A stretch of 64,000 nucleotides of DNA from Streptomyces sp. NRRL F-5630 (GTDB lineage Bacteria; Actinomycetota; Actinomycetes; Streptomycetales; Streptomycetaceae), in NCBI RefSeq assembly GCF_000719475.1, contig NZ_JOGO01000005.1:78512-142511 (forward strand). The letters are read 5' to 3'. Below the pieces are notes generated by a model that saw only the letters and a program-made list of their open reading frames with translations, had not been told where the DNA came from and searched no databases. How positions within the stretch are numbered: the first letter of the stretch is position 1; each line of letters opens with the position of its first letter. The translations under genes were made by a program, and so were the position numbers. This document shows, piece after piece, positions 31,901 through 40,768 of the stretch.

Positions 31901-33459
31901 AGGTGCTTCACGTTCTCCCGTGGGGCCGGGCGGTGCCGGAGTGCGGGGCCCGCGGCGAACCCGGTCAGCACGTTCTCGGTCACCTTGGTGACGAACTCGC
32001 CGGTGCGGGCGTCCATCCGGTGGTTCCGCCCGTTCAGGCCGGTGCCCGCCATCAGTCCTTCCACCCAGCGCATGGTGCCGGTGGCGAAGACGCCGGCGCC
32101 GCTGGGCACCGTGTAGTACGCCGAGTCGGAGTGGCTGTGCCGCCCGTTGCACACCAGGGGCGAGTGCGCGACCACCTCGATCGACTCCGGGGTGGGGGCG
32201 CTGGGGGTGACCCGGTCGTACTCCACGCCCACCAGGTGGGCGAAGCGCTCGCCGCGGCGTACGCCCGTGCCGCGGAAGGCCCAGTGGTCGGGGTTCTGCA
32301 CCACGTAGGGTGCGTCGGTCGGAAAGCCTTCGTACAGGACGCCCGTCAGCGACGACTCGGGGTCGGCGCCGGGCCCGCCGCGGAAGTCGGTGGTGGCCAT
32401 GCGCGGGTGGTCGGCCAGGTAGGGGTCGGCGGTGAAGTCGGTCTTGTAGCAGACCACCGCGGGCGGCGCGGCGGCCGTGTCGGAGGCCAGGCGGATCCGG
32501 CGGAAGCAGGTGTTGGCGCCGAGGAAGACCAGGTTCGTCCCGGCGTCGCGGGCGGCGGTGACGTGCCGCCGCTGCTCGGGCGTCCAGTACTCGTCGTGGC
32601 CCAGGGCCACCGTGGTGGTCGCGCCCTTCAGTACCCCCGGGTCGCGATGGACGTCCAGGCCCGTGGTGTACGCCAGCGGGATACCCGCCCGTTCGGCCAG
32701 CACCACCGCGGCCCGCTCGTAGACCAGGAACTTCTCGGCGCCGTTCTTGGCGTAGGGGCGCTCGAAGGAGACTCCGTAGGCGCGGCGGGCGTAGGAGCCC
32801 TCGGCGCCGTAGTAGAGGCAGTTGCCGCCCCAGTCGTTGTACGCCTGCCAGGTGGCGGGGGCGTGCATCAGGAGGGTGCGGCCGTGCGCGGAGACCGAGC
32901 GGACCACCAGGGGGACATAGCGCTGGTGCCCGTTGTCGGCCTCCAGCCGCAGCAGGTAGGCGCCCTTCGGCCAGCCGTCGGCCGGCACCGCCAGGCTCTG
33001 GTCCCAGCCCGCGCGGATCATCCGCGTGTCCGGGGTGGTGCTGCTCGGGCCCTGCCGGCTGCCGCGCACCGTGTGCGAGACCCACACCAGGGCCGCCTGC
33101 GCGCCGTCGTACCAGCCGACGCGGAAGGCGGAGACGCGGAACGTCCGCGCGGTGGTCGACACGTGCAGCGCGAAGGTCTCTCCCGGCCGCACGCTGACCC
33201 GGTCGGCGTAGCCCTCGATCGCCTCCGGCGGGCCGACGGACGCCGGCCGCCAGTCGTTCGTGCCCTTCAGCGCGGGGTGGCCGCTCAGCCGGGACGCGGA
33301 CGGGGTGGGGCGGGTGTGGGTGGCGCCCGTCCCGCACCCGGCGCTCGCCGCGACGACCAGTCCGGACGCCGCGACCCGCAGCACCTGCCGCCGCCCCGGC
33401 CACGGCGGGGCGGCGCCGTCGGGGGGAGTCCCTGCCGCCTGCTCCTCGCCGCTGTCCAT
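31891..33459 (-). CDS. N,N-dimethylformamidase beta-subunit-like protein, exported lipoprotein
   Basis: Protein of 522 aa. N-terminal export signal with a twin-arginine (GRRQVLRVAASGL) and lipobox ASAGC, so it is membrane-anchored outside. The mature part resembles the large-subunit domain of N,N-dimethylformamidase (PF20254): FRVGWYDGAQAALVW, LMHAPATWQAYNDWGGNCLY, GHDEYWTPEQRRHVTAARDA, FLGANTCFRRIRL. That enzyme hydrolyses DMF to dimethylamine and formate, but the known ones are cytosolic with a small subunit, which is missing here, so the reaction is uncertain. ATG 33459 places the signal peptide at residues 20-50. It stands alone; 33460-33665 shows nothing recognisable. Confidence 0.75.
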   Translation of the reverse strand: MDSGEEQAAGTPPDGAAPPWPGRRQVLRVAASGLVVAASAGCGTGATHTRPTPSASRLSGHPALKGTNDWRPASVGPPEAIEGYADRVSVRPGETFALHVSTTARTFRVSAFRVGWYDGAQAALVWVSHTVRGSRQGPSSTTPDTRMIRAGWDQSLAVPADGWPKGAYLLRLEADNGHQRYVPLVVRSVSAHGRTLLMHAPATWQAYNDWGGNCLYYGAEGSYARRAYGVSFERPYAKNGAEKFLVYERAAVVLAERAGIPLAYTTGLDVHRDPGVLKGATTTVALGHDEYWTPEQRRHVTAARDAGTNLVFLGANTCFRRIRLASDTAAAPPAVVCYKTDFTADPYLADHPRMATTDFRGGPGADPESSLTGVLYEGFPTDAPYVVQNPDHWAFRGTGVRRGERFAHLVGVEYDRVTPSAPTPESIEVVAHSPLVCNGRHSHSDSAYYTVPSGAGVFATGTMRWVEGLMAGTGLNGRNHRMDARTGEFVTKVTENVLTGFAAGPALRHRPAPRENVKHLYA

Positions 33460-33665
33460 GCCGTCGCCCCTTCCGCCCGTTTCAGCCGCTCCACCGGCTC
33501 GATCCTGCGGCAGCCGGCGCCCCGCGGCGAGCCGGAGAGGGCCGAACGGCAGCACCGCGTGCGGCCGTTCGGCGGCCGGTCCTGCCCCGTCGAGGGCATC
33601 CATCCGCGCGGCCGTCGCACTCCAAGCGGCCCCCCGCACGTGACCGCCGAGGGCGCGGAGCAGGC

Positions 33666-34232
33666 TCAGGGCTTCGGGAGCGTCGCCAGATAGGTGGAGA
33701 CCAGCGAGCGGGCCCAGTCGGCGGAGGCGGGCTCGGGGGTGAAAACGGCACGGTAGTAGAGCGGGCCGAGGAGGAAGTCCGCGGCGGTCTCCACGTCGAG
33801 TGCTGTCCCCCCGCGGTCCTGTTCGTGCCGAATGATGGCGCCGAGCTGGCGGTGGCGGTCCTCGACGCAGGCGCAACCCCCCGCTGGGCCGGAGCCGATG
33901 GTCGCCCGCATGAGAGCGAGCGTGTCCGGGTCGGCCACGTCGGTGGCGACGTCGGCGAGCCAGCGTCGCAGGTCGCCGGAGAGAGAGCCGGAGTCGGGGA
34001 CGACGAGGTCGTCGGTGAAACGGCTGGTGGCGACGTCGTTGAGCAGTTGGGCGATGGAGCCCCAGCGGCGGTACAGAGTGGTGGGGTGCACGCCCGCGCG
34101 CGCCGCCACGGCGGGCAGGGTCAGGGTCTCCGCTTCCTCCTCGGCGAGGAGTTCCGCGACGGCGCGGTGGACGGCCGCCCGCACCTTCGCGGAGCGGCCG
34201 CCGGGACGTACGGGGGTCGACGATTCAGCCAT
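33666..34232 (-). CDS. TetR-family transcriptional regulator
   Basis: Repressor of 188 aa. HTH at about 30-55 with AARAGVHPTTLYRRWGSIAQ, the subgroup that regulates MFS exporters, and a C-terminal domain with a conserved-looking ADFLLGPLYYRAVFTPEP. ATG 34232. Divergent from the MFS exporter at 34309, which it presumably represses through repeats in the 76-bp gap. Confidence 0.93.
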   Translation of the reverse strand: MAESSTPVRPGGRSAKVRAAVHRAVAELLAEEEAETLTLPAVAARAGVHPTTLYRRWGSIAQLLNDVATSRFTDDLVVPDSGSLSGDLRRWLADVATDVADPDTLALMRATIGSGPAGGCACVEDRHRQLGAIIRHEQDRGGTALDVETAADFLLGPLYYRAVFTPEPASADWARSLVSTYLATLPKP

Positions 34233-34243
34233 GCGGAAATTAT

Positions 34244-34300
34244 CGCACTGATCACTGCGTTAGTGGTAGCGTCCTAAACGCATCGATCACTGCATTTGGA
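34244..34300. promoter_or_regulatory. TetR operator region of the TetR/MFS divergon
   Basis: GATCACTGC occurs twice as a direct repeat (near 34249 and 34284), and TGCGTT...AACGCA forms an inverted repeat between them. The exact operator is not clear from sequence alone. Confidence 0.45.
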
Positions 34301-34308
34301 GTCCCGCC

Positions 34309-35589
34309 GTGTCCGGTCCCACCCCGCCCCAGCTCCAGTCCTCCCCTTCACCCGCTGACTGGGTGGCGCCACCGGAGCAGAGGCGGAGACGGCTGAGCCG
34401 TCCCGTCGCCTTCGCCTCGCTCGCGGTCGTCTTCGTGCTGTTCATGGCCGCCTCCAGCGCACCCTCCCCGCTCTATGTCGTCTACCAGCAGCAATGGCAC
34501 TTCTCCGCCACCACCCTCACCACCGTCTTCGCCGTGTACGTACTCGGTCTGATCGGTGCGCTGCTCGTCCTCGGCGCCCTCTCCGACCACCTCGGCCGCC
34601 GCCCGGTCCTGCTCTCCGCCCTCGCCCTCGAAGCGGCCTCCATGGCCCTGTTCCTCGCCGCGGGCGACGTCGGCCTGCTGCTGACGGCACGCTTCCTCCA
34701 GGGCATCGCCACCGGAGCCGCCATGACCACACTCGGCGCCGCCCTCTCCGACCTCAACCCCGCACACGCCCCGCACCGGGCCGGTCTCGTCACAGGCACC
34801 GCGCCCACCTTCGGACTGGGGCTCGGCTCGCTGGGATGCGGCCTCCTCATCGAGTACGCGCCGCACCCCACCCGCCTCGTCTACGTACTGCTGCTCCTCG
34901 CACTCGTAGTGGCCGGTGCCCTCCTCTCGGCCCTGCCCGAGACCTCGCTGCGCCGCCCCGGCGCCGCCCGCTCGCTCCACCCCCGCCTGCGCATCGCCCC
35001 CCACCTGCGGGCCGACCTGCTGAGCCTGGTCCCCATCCTCATCGCGAGCTGGGCGCTCGGCGGCCTCTACCTCTCGCTCGGCCCGTCCGTCGCCGCCGGC
35101 CTGTTCGGCCTCTCCAACCACGTCGTCGGCGGACTCGTGGTCACCCTGCTCACCGGCCCGGCCTTCCTCACCGCCCTCGCTCTGCGCGGCTGGCCCGTCG
35201 GACGGACCCTCGCCGTCAGCGCGACCCTGCTGCTGGCCGGCACGGCCGTCGCCCTGACCGGTGTGGAGCAGCACTCCTTGACCGCGGCCGCAGCCGGGAC
35301 CGTGGTCGCGGGCATCGGCTTCGGCGGCTCCGCCCTCGCCAGCTTCGGCACCCTGGCCCGGATAGCCCGCCCCGCCGAACGCAGCGAGCTGCTTTCTGTC
35401 GCCTTCGTCATCTCCTACCTGGCCTTCAGCGTCCCCGCTGTGATCGCCGGAATCGCCGCCACGCACGCCGGTCTCAAGGACACGTTCGTCGCCTACGCCG
35501 CAGCGGTCGCCGCCCTCTGCGCCCTCGCCCTGCTCGCGCAGCGCCTGCGCGCGACCCGCACCCCTACCTCCGGCGTTCCCCAAGTGTGA
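34309..35589 (+). CDS. MFS transporter (drug-efflux type)
   Basis: Inner-membrane exporter of 426 aa with 12 predicted transmembrane segments. First loop motif LSDHLGRRPVLL after helix 2, and PAERSELLSVAFVISYLAFS in the second half. The ASSAPSPLYVVYQ motif in helix 1 is shared with a streptomycete MFS subgroup often paired with TetR. GTG 34309 has GGAG upstream. It is controlled by the divergent TetR gene and ends in a strong terminator. Confidence 0.92.
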   Translation: MSGPTPPQLQSSPSPADWVAPPEQRRRRLSRPVAFASLAVVFVLFMAASSAPSPLYVVYQQQWHFSATTLTTVFAVYVLGLIGALLVLGALSDHLGRRPVLLSALALEAASMALFLAAGDVGLLLTARFLQGIATGAAMTTLGAALSDLNPAHAPHRAGLVTGTAPTFGLGLGSLGCGLLIEYAPHPTRLVYVLLLLALVVAGALLSALPETSLRRPGAARSLHPRLRIAPHLRADLLSLVPILIASWALGGLYLSLGPSVAAGLFGLSNHVVGGLVVTLLTGPAFLTALALRGWPVGRTLAVSATLLLAGTAVALTGVEQHSLTAAAAGTVVAGIGFGGSALASFGTLARIARPAERSELLSVAFVISYLAFSVPAVIAGIAATHAGLKDTFVAYAAAVAALCALALLAQRLRATRTPTSGVPQV

Positions 35590-35606
35590 GACAGCACCCG
35601 GGAATT

Positions 35607-35639
35607 GCTCGCCGCGGCCCGATCGAGGCCGCGGCGAGC
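35607..35639 (+). terminator. Perfect 13-bp hairpin terminator
   Basis: GCTCGCCGCGGCC (35607-35619), 7-nt loop, GGCCGCGGCGAGC (35627-35639), starting 18 nt after the MFS stop. No U-tract, as is usual in Streptomyces. Confidence 0.8.
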
Positions 35640-36047
35640 GCGATTCTGCTCGCCCGGTCCGCCGGGGCCGGTAGGCCGGGTTGTCGTCGCAGCCGGGTCC
35701 GGCGGGGCGGACTCCCGTTCCTGTGGGGCTGGGCGGCCAGGAGCACAGCAGGCGGGCCCGCACTCTCCCGGCAGCGGCCGGGCTGCCAGGTCCGTGGGCA
35801 GTCGCCGCGGCCCGTAGCAGCACCATCAGCGCCGGACGGGCTTCCGCCGGTTGTCGTCCGGCCACCGCTCGACGGGAGCCGTCTCCTCGCTACGGACGGT
35901 CCCCCGGAGAAGGCGGTCCACGAGCAACGGCCGGGTGCCGGGCGGGGGTTGTCACACTCCCCGCTTCGGTGCCCGGAGCATACGGCGTACGGAGGGGCAA
36001 AGGTGGGGCCGGCGCGGCGGCCCGCGAAGGTTCCGTTCGCAGCGGCC
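35640..36047. other. About 400-bp gap, no gene seen
   Basis: High-GC text without a codon-biased frame or recognisable motif. It lies between the ends of two convergent genes. Confidence 0.5.
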
Positions 36048-36917
36048 CTACTTACCGAGCACCCGCCCGAGGAAGCCGCGCAGGTAACCCGCGACGATGT
36101 CCAGGTGGCTCTCCAGCAGGAAGTGGCCGCCGTTGATCAGGTGGACCTCCGCGTCCTTGGCGTCGCGGGCGAACGCTCGCGCGCCGGCCGCGCCGAAGAT
36201 CTCGTCATTGCGGCCCCACACGGCGAGCACCGGGACCTCGCTCGTGCGGAGGAATTCGTGCAGCAGTGGGTAGAGCGGGCGGTTGTTCCGGTAGTCGCGG
36301 AACAGTGCCAGCTGGACCTCGTCGTTGCCCTGGCGGGAGACGAGGGCGATGTCGTGCTCCCAGGTGTCCGGGCTGACCAGGCTCGGGTCGGGCACGCCGT
36401 GCAGGTATTGCCAGCGGATGGCCTCGCGGCTCAGTGCGGCGCGGACGGCGGGCTCGGTGTCGGGGCCGGGGTTGGCGCCGTAGGCCCAGACGTCGGTCCA
36501 GAACGACTCGACGAAGCCTTCTTCGTAGCCGTTGCCGTTCTGGGTGACCACGGCGGAGATCCGCTCGGGGTGCTTGAGCGCGAGGCGCCATCCGAGGGGA
36601 GCGCCGTAGTCCTGGACGTAGAGGGCGTAGCGGCCCAGACCCAGTTGGTCGAGCAGTCCGGAGGTGAGTTCGGCGAGGGCGTCGAAGGTGTAGGTGAACT
36701 CATCCACGGGCGGGGCGTCGGAGTGGCCGAAGCCGAGGTGGTCCGGCGCGATGACGTGGTAATCGCCGGCCAGTAGCGGGATGAGCTCGCGGAACATGAA
36801 CGAGCTGGTCGGGTAGCCGTGCAGCAGCACGATCGCGGGGGCATCGGCGGGGCCGGCTTCGCGGTAGAAGATCTCGTGGCCGTCGACGGTCGCGGTCCGG
36901 TGGTGCACCGAGCTCAT
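36048..36917 (-). CDS. Alpha/beta hydrolase, haloalkane dehalogenase/epoxide hydrolase-like
   Basis: Cytosolic hydrolase of 289 aa. HGYPTSSFMFR gives the oxyanion loop at about residue 33. The nucleophile elbow is VQDYGAPLG, with Asp103 in the nucleophile position, as in haloalkane dehalogenases and epoxide hydrolases rather than the Ser of esterases; His follows in NGGHFLLES. The lid region has the long insert expected for this group. ATG 36917 has GGAGGGG upstream; the first in-frame ATG at 36959 lies inside the operator. It is divergent from a CGNR zinc-finger regulator, with paired inverted repeats between. Substrate is unknown. Confidence 0.88.
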   Translation of the reverse strand: MSSVHHRTATVDGHEIFYREAGPADAPAIVLLHGYPTSSFMFRELIPLLAGDYHVIAPDHLGFGHSDAPPVDEFTYTFDALAELTSGLLDQLGLGRYALYVQDYGAPLGWRLALKHPERISAVVTQNGNGYEEGFVESFWTDVWAYGANPGPDTEPAVRAALSREAIRWQYLHGVPDPSLVSPDTWEHDIALVSRQGNDEVQLALFRDYRNNRPLYPLLHEFLRTSEVPVLAVWGRNDEIFGAAGARAFARDAKDAEVHLINGGHFLLESHLDIVAGYLRGFLGRVLGK

Positions 36918-36919
36918 GT

Positions 36920-37004
36920 CTAACCCCTCCGAGGGCTTTATCTGGTTAGTTCTCGTCATGCAAACATCGGTGGTCTAACCTGTCAAGCGAACCAATGCGG
37001 TTAG
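36920..37004. promoter_or_regulatory. Two identical long-spaced operators CTAACC-N18-GGTTAG
   Basis: CTAACC 36920-36925 / GGTTAG 36944-36949, and CTAACC 36975-36980 / GGTTAG 36999-37004: the same 6-bp inverted arms with the same 18-bp spacer twice, 55 bp apart. A perfect TTGACA -35 (36986-36981, minus) lies inside the second copy, with TTGCAT 17 bp further on. Confidence 0.7.
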
Positions 37005-37021
37005 AGGGAGGGTGGTAACCG

Positions 37022-37501
37022 GTGGACACACTGCTGGACCTGCTCAACAGCCAACCCGTGGTGAACGGCGAGGAGCGGGACGCGCTCGCAGACCCGGCCG
37101 CGGGCAGGCGCTGGGCGCGGGAGCGCGGCGGTGAAGGCAGCCTCGCGGAACTGGAGTTGCTGCGCGAGGCGCGGGACGTCCTGCGGGACGTCGTGCGCGG
37201 AGAGAGCTCGCCCGCCGCGTTGAGCCCGCTGCTCGAAGGGGTCCACCAGATCCCGGAGATCACTTCCGGCGGTCTTCAGTGGAGAGTCGAAGCTCCCCCG
37301 CACGCCCGGCTGGCCGTCGAGGTGGTTCTCGCCTGGGCCGCCACCGAGAAGCGCCTCCCCGGGCGGCTGCGCCCCTGCGCCAATGACGAGTGCCGGCTGT
37401 TCTTGCTCGACCGCAGCCGCGCCAACCGCGCCCGCTGGTGCTCGATGGCTGTCTGCGGCAACCGCGAAAAAGCACGTCGCCACTACGAGCGCACCCGCTA
37501 G
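37022..37501 (+). CDS. CGNR zinc-finger domain protein (putative regulator)
   Basis: Protein of 159 aa. Residues about 1-110 form the N-terminal ABATE-type stress/antibiotic domain region. Residues about 117-155 are the CGNR zinc finger, with CANDECRLFLLDRSRANRAR and then CSMAVCGNREKARRHYERTR; two Cys pairs bind zinc. CGNR proteins are regarded as DNA-binding regulators. GTG 37022. Divergent from the alpha/beta hydrolase with tandem operators in between, so autoregulation and control of the hydrolase are likely. Confidence 0.9.
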   Translation: MDTLLDLLNSQPVVNGEERDALADPAAGRRWARERGGEGSLAELELLREARDVLRDVVRGESSPAALSPLLEGVHQIPEITSGGLQWRVEAPPHARLAVEVVLAWAATEKRLPGRLRPCANDECRLFLLDRSRANRARWCSMAVCGNREKARRHYERTR

Positions 37502-37599
37502 TCGTGGCTCCTCCGTCCGGTCGGCACAGAGGAGGGCCGCCGCCCGCAGCGGATCAGCCGGACCGCGAAGGATCCGGTCAGGCCGCGGCGATCCGGCAA

Positions 37600-37991
37600 G
37601 CACAAACACCGACGAGAGTTCCTCGGCCCGCTCAAGACTCCGCACTCCCGCTGGCCTGGGGAGAAGCCGTACGTCCTCCTGGACGACTTCCCCCCAAGCG
37701 CGCCGAGGTCCGAGCTGGGCCGCTGGCAGCGACGTCGAGCTGGTCTTCCCGCCGACCTGCGGATCCTGGCCGAACTGGATCGAATCGGAGTTCGCGGCCC
37801 TGCACTGCTTCGCCCTCAACTGCACGGACCACGGCGCCCACGAGGAGCGGAACGCCGCCCTCGTCGCCTGCACCCGCCGGCGCAACGCCCACGCCGAGCC
37901 CAAGACCGACTTCGCCCCCGATGCGCCGATCCGCCAGTGGGCCGCATACCCGTCCGCGCATACCCGTCCAAGGCCGCACGACAAGCCATGA
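37600..37991 (+). pseudogene. IS630-family transposase remnant, frameshifted
   Basis: One frame reads FLGPLKTPHSRWPGEKPYVL, then LDDFPPKRAEV; another continues with DVELVFPPTCGSWPNWIESE, FAALHCFALNCTDHGAHEER and the ending PIRQWAAYPS. Both match the C-terminal half of IS630-type DDE transposases ('ELVFLPTYASWLNWIE'). At least one frameshift and the missing N-terminal half show it is dead. 37502-37599 is featureless. Confidence 0.85.
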
Positions 37992-38014
37992 GGAGCGGTC
38001 CGGTCGGTTCTCGA

Positions 38015-39208
38015 TCAACGTTCTGCGGGGAACGCCGCGTGTCGGCCGAAGCCGACCATGACGAGCGCCATGAGTGTGAGAGCGATCATCCCGGCTGGAA
38101 GAGCCGGGGCGCCCACGCCGTCGACGACCACAGCCCCCGCAGCGCCGCCCGCGAAGATCGCCATGTTGAAGGACGTCGTCAGCATCGCGTTCGCCGCGTC
38201 GGCGTTCTCGCCCGCGGCCTCCCCCATGGCCGTCTGCAACTGCGTCGCCGAGCCGCCGAACGCGAGGCCCCACAGGACGATCGCGAGCAGCGCGAGCACA
38301 GTGGACTGCTGAGCAGCGGCAAGAAACGCTCCGGCGACGATGAACAGGACCACACTCGCCAGGGTGAGCCTGCGAAGCGCGCGGTCGATGAACACGCCGG
38401 TGATCCAGATGCCTCCGAGCGCGGCGACGCCGAAGACGAGAAGTGTGACGTCGAGCCGGAGCGCGAGACGCATCTGCTGAAGATAGGAAGCGATGTAGGT
38501 GTAGAGCAGGTTGTGCGCGAGCATCCACACGAATACGACGGCGAGGATCGTCGCCACACCGGGAATGCTCAGAACTCGGCTGAGCGGAGCGCGTGTCTGC
38601 GCCGACTGCCCAGGGGCGTCGGGCACGAGAAACTTCGCGAAGACCATGACGAGGACGCTGAGCAGTGACATCGCGGCGAAGGACCAGCGCCACCCGACCG
38701 TCGAGCCCAGCCAGGCGCCGAGTGGTGTTCCGACGCAGAGGGCGACGGGGGTTCCGGCCATGGCGAGGGCGAGGGCACGCCCGGCGTGCTCGGGTGCGGC
38801 GATACGCCGGGCGTATCCGGCGAGCATGCCCCACAGCAGACCGGAGAAGGCTCCCCCGACGAACCGGGCGACGAGAGCGACGGTGAACGACGGCGATACC
38901 GCCGTGGCGGCGTTCGCGACAAGGAACCCGAGCAAGCCCACAAGGAGGAGCGGCTTCCGCCGTGCCCCGCGCGTCAGCGCGATCGCCGGCACTGCCGAGA
39001 GCACCGTTCCGATCGCGTAGGCGCTCACGAGCTGGCCGGCGCCGCCTTCGGAGACGTCGAGTCCGGCGGCGAGCTGCGGGAGCAGCCCCGCCGGCAGCGT
39101 CTCGGTCATGATCACGATGAATCCGGTACACGCCATCACCACCAGTGCCGGAGCGGGGAACGACTCGTGAGCTCGCTCGCGGACCGGCGCGGGGCACGTT
39201 GGGGTCAT
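38015..39208 (-). CDS. MFS transporter (DHA1, arabinose/drug-efflux type)
   Basis: Membrane exporter of 397 aa with 12 predicted helices. Helix 1 has VVMACTGFIVIMTETLPAGL, followed by PQLAAGLDVSEGGAGQLVSA, the signature of the DHA1/AraJ-like group; GWRWSFAAMSLLSVL follows in the mid part. ATG 39208 has AAGGAG upstream; ATG 39226 lacks one. Divergent from the TetR gene at 39314 with a 10-bp inverted pair between. Probably drug or metabolite efflux under TetR control. Confidence 0.92.
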   Translation of the reverse strand: MTPTCPAPVRERAHESFPAPALVVMACTGFIVIMTETLPAGLLPQLAAGLDVSEGGAGQLVSAYAIGTVLSAVPAIALTRGARRKPLLLVGLLGFLVANAATAVSPSFTVALVARFVGGAFSGLLWGMLAGYARRIAAPEHAGRALALAMAGTPVALCVGTPLGAWLGSTVGWRWSFAAMSLLSVLVMVFAKFLVPDAPGQSAQTRAPLSRVLSIPGVATILAVVFVWMLAHNLLYTYIASYLQQMRLALRLDVTLLVFGVAALGGIWITGVFIDRALRRLTLASVVLFIVAGAFLAAAQQSTVLALLAIVLWGLAFGGSATQLQTAMGEAAGENADAANAMLTTSFNMAIFAGGAAGAVVVDGVGAPALPAGMIALTLMALVMVGFGRHAAFPAER

Positions 39209-39237
39209 CGGGGCGGACTCCTTCACTGATTATGGAT

Positions 39238-39290
39238 TGACTGATCCGATATTGATCGACGTGCTTGCGGGTGTCAAACTGGATCAGTCA
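39238..39290. promoter_or_regulatory. TetR operator half-sites in the TetR/MFS divergon
   Basis: TGACTGATCC (39238-39247) and its exact complement GGATCAGTCA (39281-39290). The AT-rich segment between contains ATATTGATC. Either two sites for one dimer each or one looped pair. Confidence 0.6.
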
Positions 39291-39313
39291 GTCCGCAATA
39301 AAGGAGGTTCGCC

Positions 39314-39922
39314 GTGTCCCCTGTCGGCCGTCCCCGCATCTTCGACATGGAGGCCGTCTTGGAGGCCGCGATGCTGCTGTTCTGGGAACAGGGCTACGAA
39401 GCGACATCGCTGGCCCAGCTCCGCGAGACCACGGGGCTGTCCTCCGCGAGCCTCTACGGTGCCTTCGGCTCGAAGGAGGGGCTGTTCGAGAAGGCCGTTG
39501 AGCACTACATCGCCGGACCGGGCAGTGTCACCGATGTCGTGGCCGACGAGGCGGGAAGCCCCCGCGAGGCCGTCGCCCGGCTCCTCCACGGGTCCATCGA
39601 CATGCAGACCGACACGTCCCACCCTCGCGGATGCCTCGTCGCCCTCTCGGGGACGACCAGGGCGCCGGGGGCGGGCGAGGCCGGAGCGCGAAAGGTCGTA
39701 GCGGCGCGCCGCGCGGCGGACCGCGCGCGCATCAGGGCGTGCGTCGTACGCGGCATCACCTCGGGCGAACTCGCCGAGGACACCGACGTGGACGGCGTCA
39801 CGTCAATGATCCACGGCTTCTTGCTCGGTATCTCGACACAGGTGTGCGACGGCACATCAGCACGCCACCTGCACGCCGCAGCCGACGCGGTGCTCGCGAA
39901 CTGGGACACGCAGGGACGCTGA
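39314..39922 (+). CDS. TetR-family transcriptional regulator
   Basis: Repressor of 202 aa. HTH at about 25-60: LRETTGLSSASLYGAFGSKE, the type seen in TetR proteins of the AcrR/YcdC sort that guard efflux or aldehyde genes. A Cys in HPRGCLVALSGT near residue 100 is shared with redox-responsive relatives. GTG at 39314, with AAGGAGG upstream. Divergent from the MFS exporter at 38015. Confidence 0.93.
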   Translation: MSPVGRPRIFDMEAVLEAAMLLFWEQGYEATSLAQLRETTGLSSASLYGAFGSKEGLFEKAVEHYIAGPGSVTDVVADEAGSPREAVARLLHGSIDMQTDTSHPRGCLVALSGTTRAPGAGEAGARKVVAARRAADRARIRACVVRGITSGELAEDTDVDGVTSMIHGFLLGISTQVCDGTSARHLHAAADAVLANWDTQGR

Positions 39923-40315
39923 CGCTCACGCGCACCACACGTCAGGAGCGTCTGGCGACCGGGCGCGCTCCGGCGAGAATCGGTGACGTGCCCGGACAGG
40001 TCACCGAGGTCGCGTGGACGGTGGTCACGGGTCCGGCAGGCCGCAGGGCTGAACGACCTCATGGGGGCGTTGCGATCGAGTTGCTGCCCGCCCGTCGGGC
40101 GGGCAGGGTCTGCGTCATGCTCGAACTGCGCGTCCTGGAGGCGGAATATCGGCATCTGTAGCGGGAGTTGCGACTGGCCGCACTTGCTGGGCGCCCTACG
40201 CGTTCGGCGTGAACACCACCGGGGCGGTTCGGTGAAACGATCCTCCCTCACTAGGATGAGTGACCCGCTCGGCGTGTCGTGAGTCTGCCGGGCGGGGCTG
40301 GGCAGAGTCGGCGCC
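39923..40315. other. 393-bp gap with one terminator, no gene seen
   Basis: No codon-biased frame that I can support. It contains the hairpin at 40084 and, near its end, the start region of the small secreted protein gene. Confidence 0.5.
40084..40106 (+). terminator. Perfect 10-bp hairpin
   Basis: CTGCCCGCCC (40084-40093), loop GTC, GGGCGGGCAG (40097-40106). Candidate terminator for the TetR gene. Confidence 0.65.
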
Positions 40316-40768
40316 GTGAACATCAAGACGAAGCTCGCCGTGCCCGCTCTTGCCGCCCTGCTGCTCGGCGGCCCGGGACTGGCACCCGCCAACGCCGGTA
40401 CAGAACACCCGCACTGGAACCAGACGGTGAAGTGCGAAACGAAAGACCGGGACGGCCGCCGTATCCCGACGCGCGTCGGGAACGGGGACCTGGGCTGGAA
40501 TCACTTCAGCGGAAAGCACAACATCAGGAAATGCGCGATCCTCGCCGCCGGGCTGAGGGACAAGGTCGACAAAGTGGATGGCCCGCGACTGGAGTATCTG
40601 GCGAAGGCCATTCACAACGGCAGGAAGGTCATCACCATCAAGATTATTGTGCAGTACGCGCGGCAGACCAAGGACAAGAAGTACAGGGTGAAGAAGGGCG
40701 AAGTGGTGGGAGTCATCACCGCTTATTGCGTGGGGATGAACAAGTGCCCGAACTGGGTGAATCAGTAG
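40316..40768 (+). CDS. Small secreted, Cys-containing basic protein (toxin-like)
   Basis: Protein of 150 aa with a clear Sec signal (MNIKTKLAVPALAALLLGG, likely cut after APANA). The mature 120 residues are rich in Lys and hold four Cys (in VKCETKD, RKCAIL, AYCVGM, NKCPNW), which could form two disulfides. The segment GDLGWNHFSGKHNI recalls the Trp/His...Lys-His patterns of BECR-fold nucleases found as secreted bacterial toxins; that is an inference, not a match. Codon usage is less GC-biased than the neighbours (AAG/AAA, ATT ATT). GTG 40316. The next gene abuts its stop with no gap and may encode the immunity protein. Confidence 0.6.
   Translation: MNIKTKLAVPALAALLLGGPGLAPANAGTEHPHWNQTVKCETKDRDGRRIPTRVGNGDLGWNHFSGKHNIRKCAILAAGLRDKVDKVDGPRLEYLAKAIHNGRKVITIKIIVQYARQTKDKKYRVKKGEVVGVITAYCVGMNKCPNWVNQ

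Noticed and set aside
34348..35865. A 505-codon Gly/Glu-rich frame opposite the MFS exporter
   Set aside because: Pure antisense shadow; composition shows no domain and the plus-strand frame encodes a clear 12-helix transporter.
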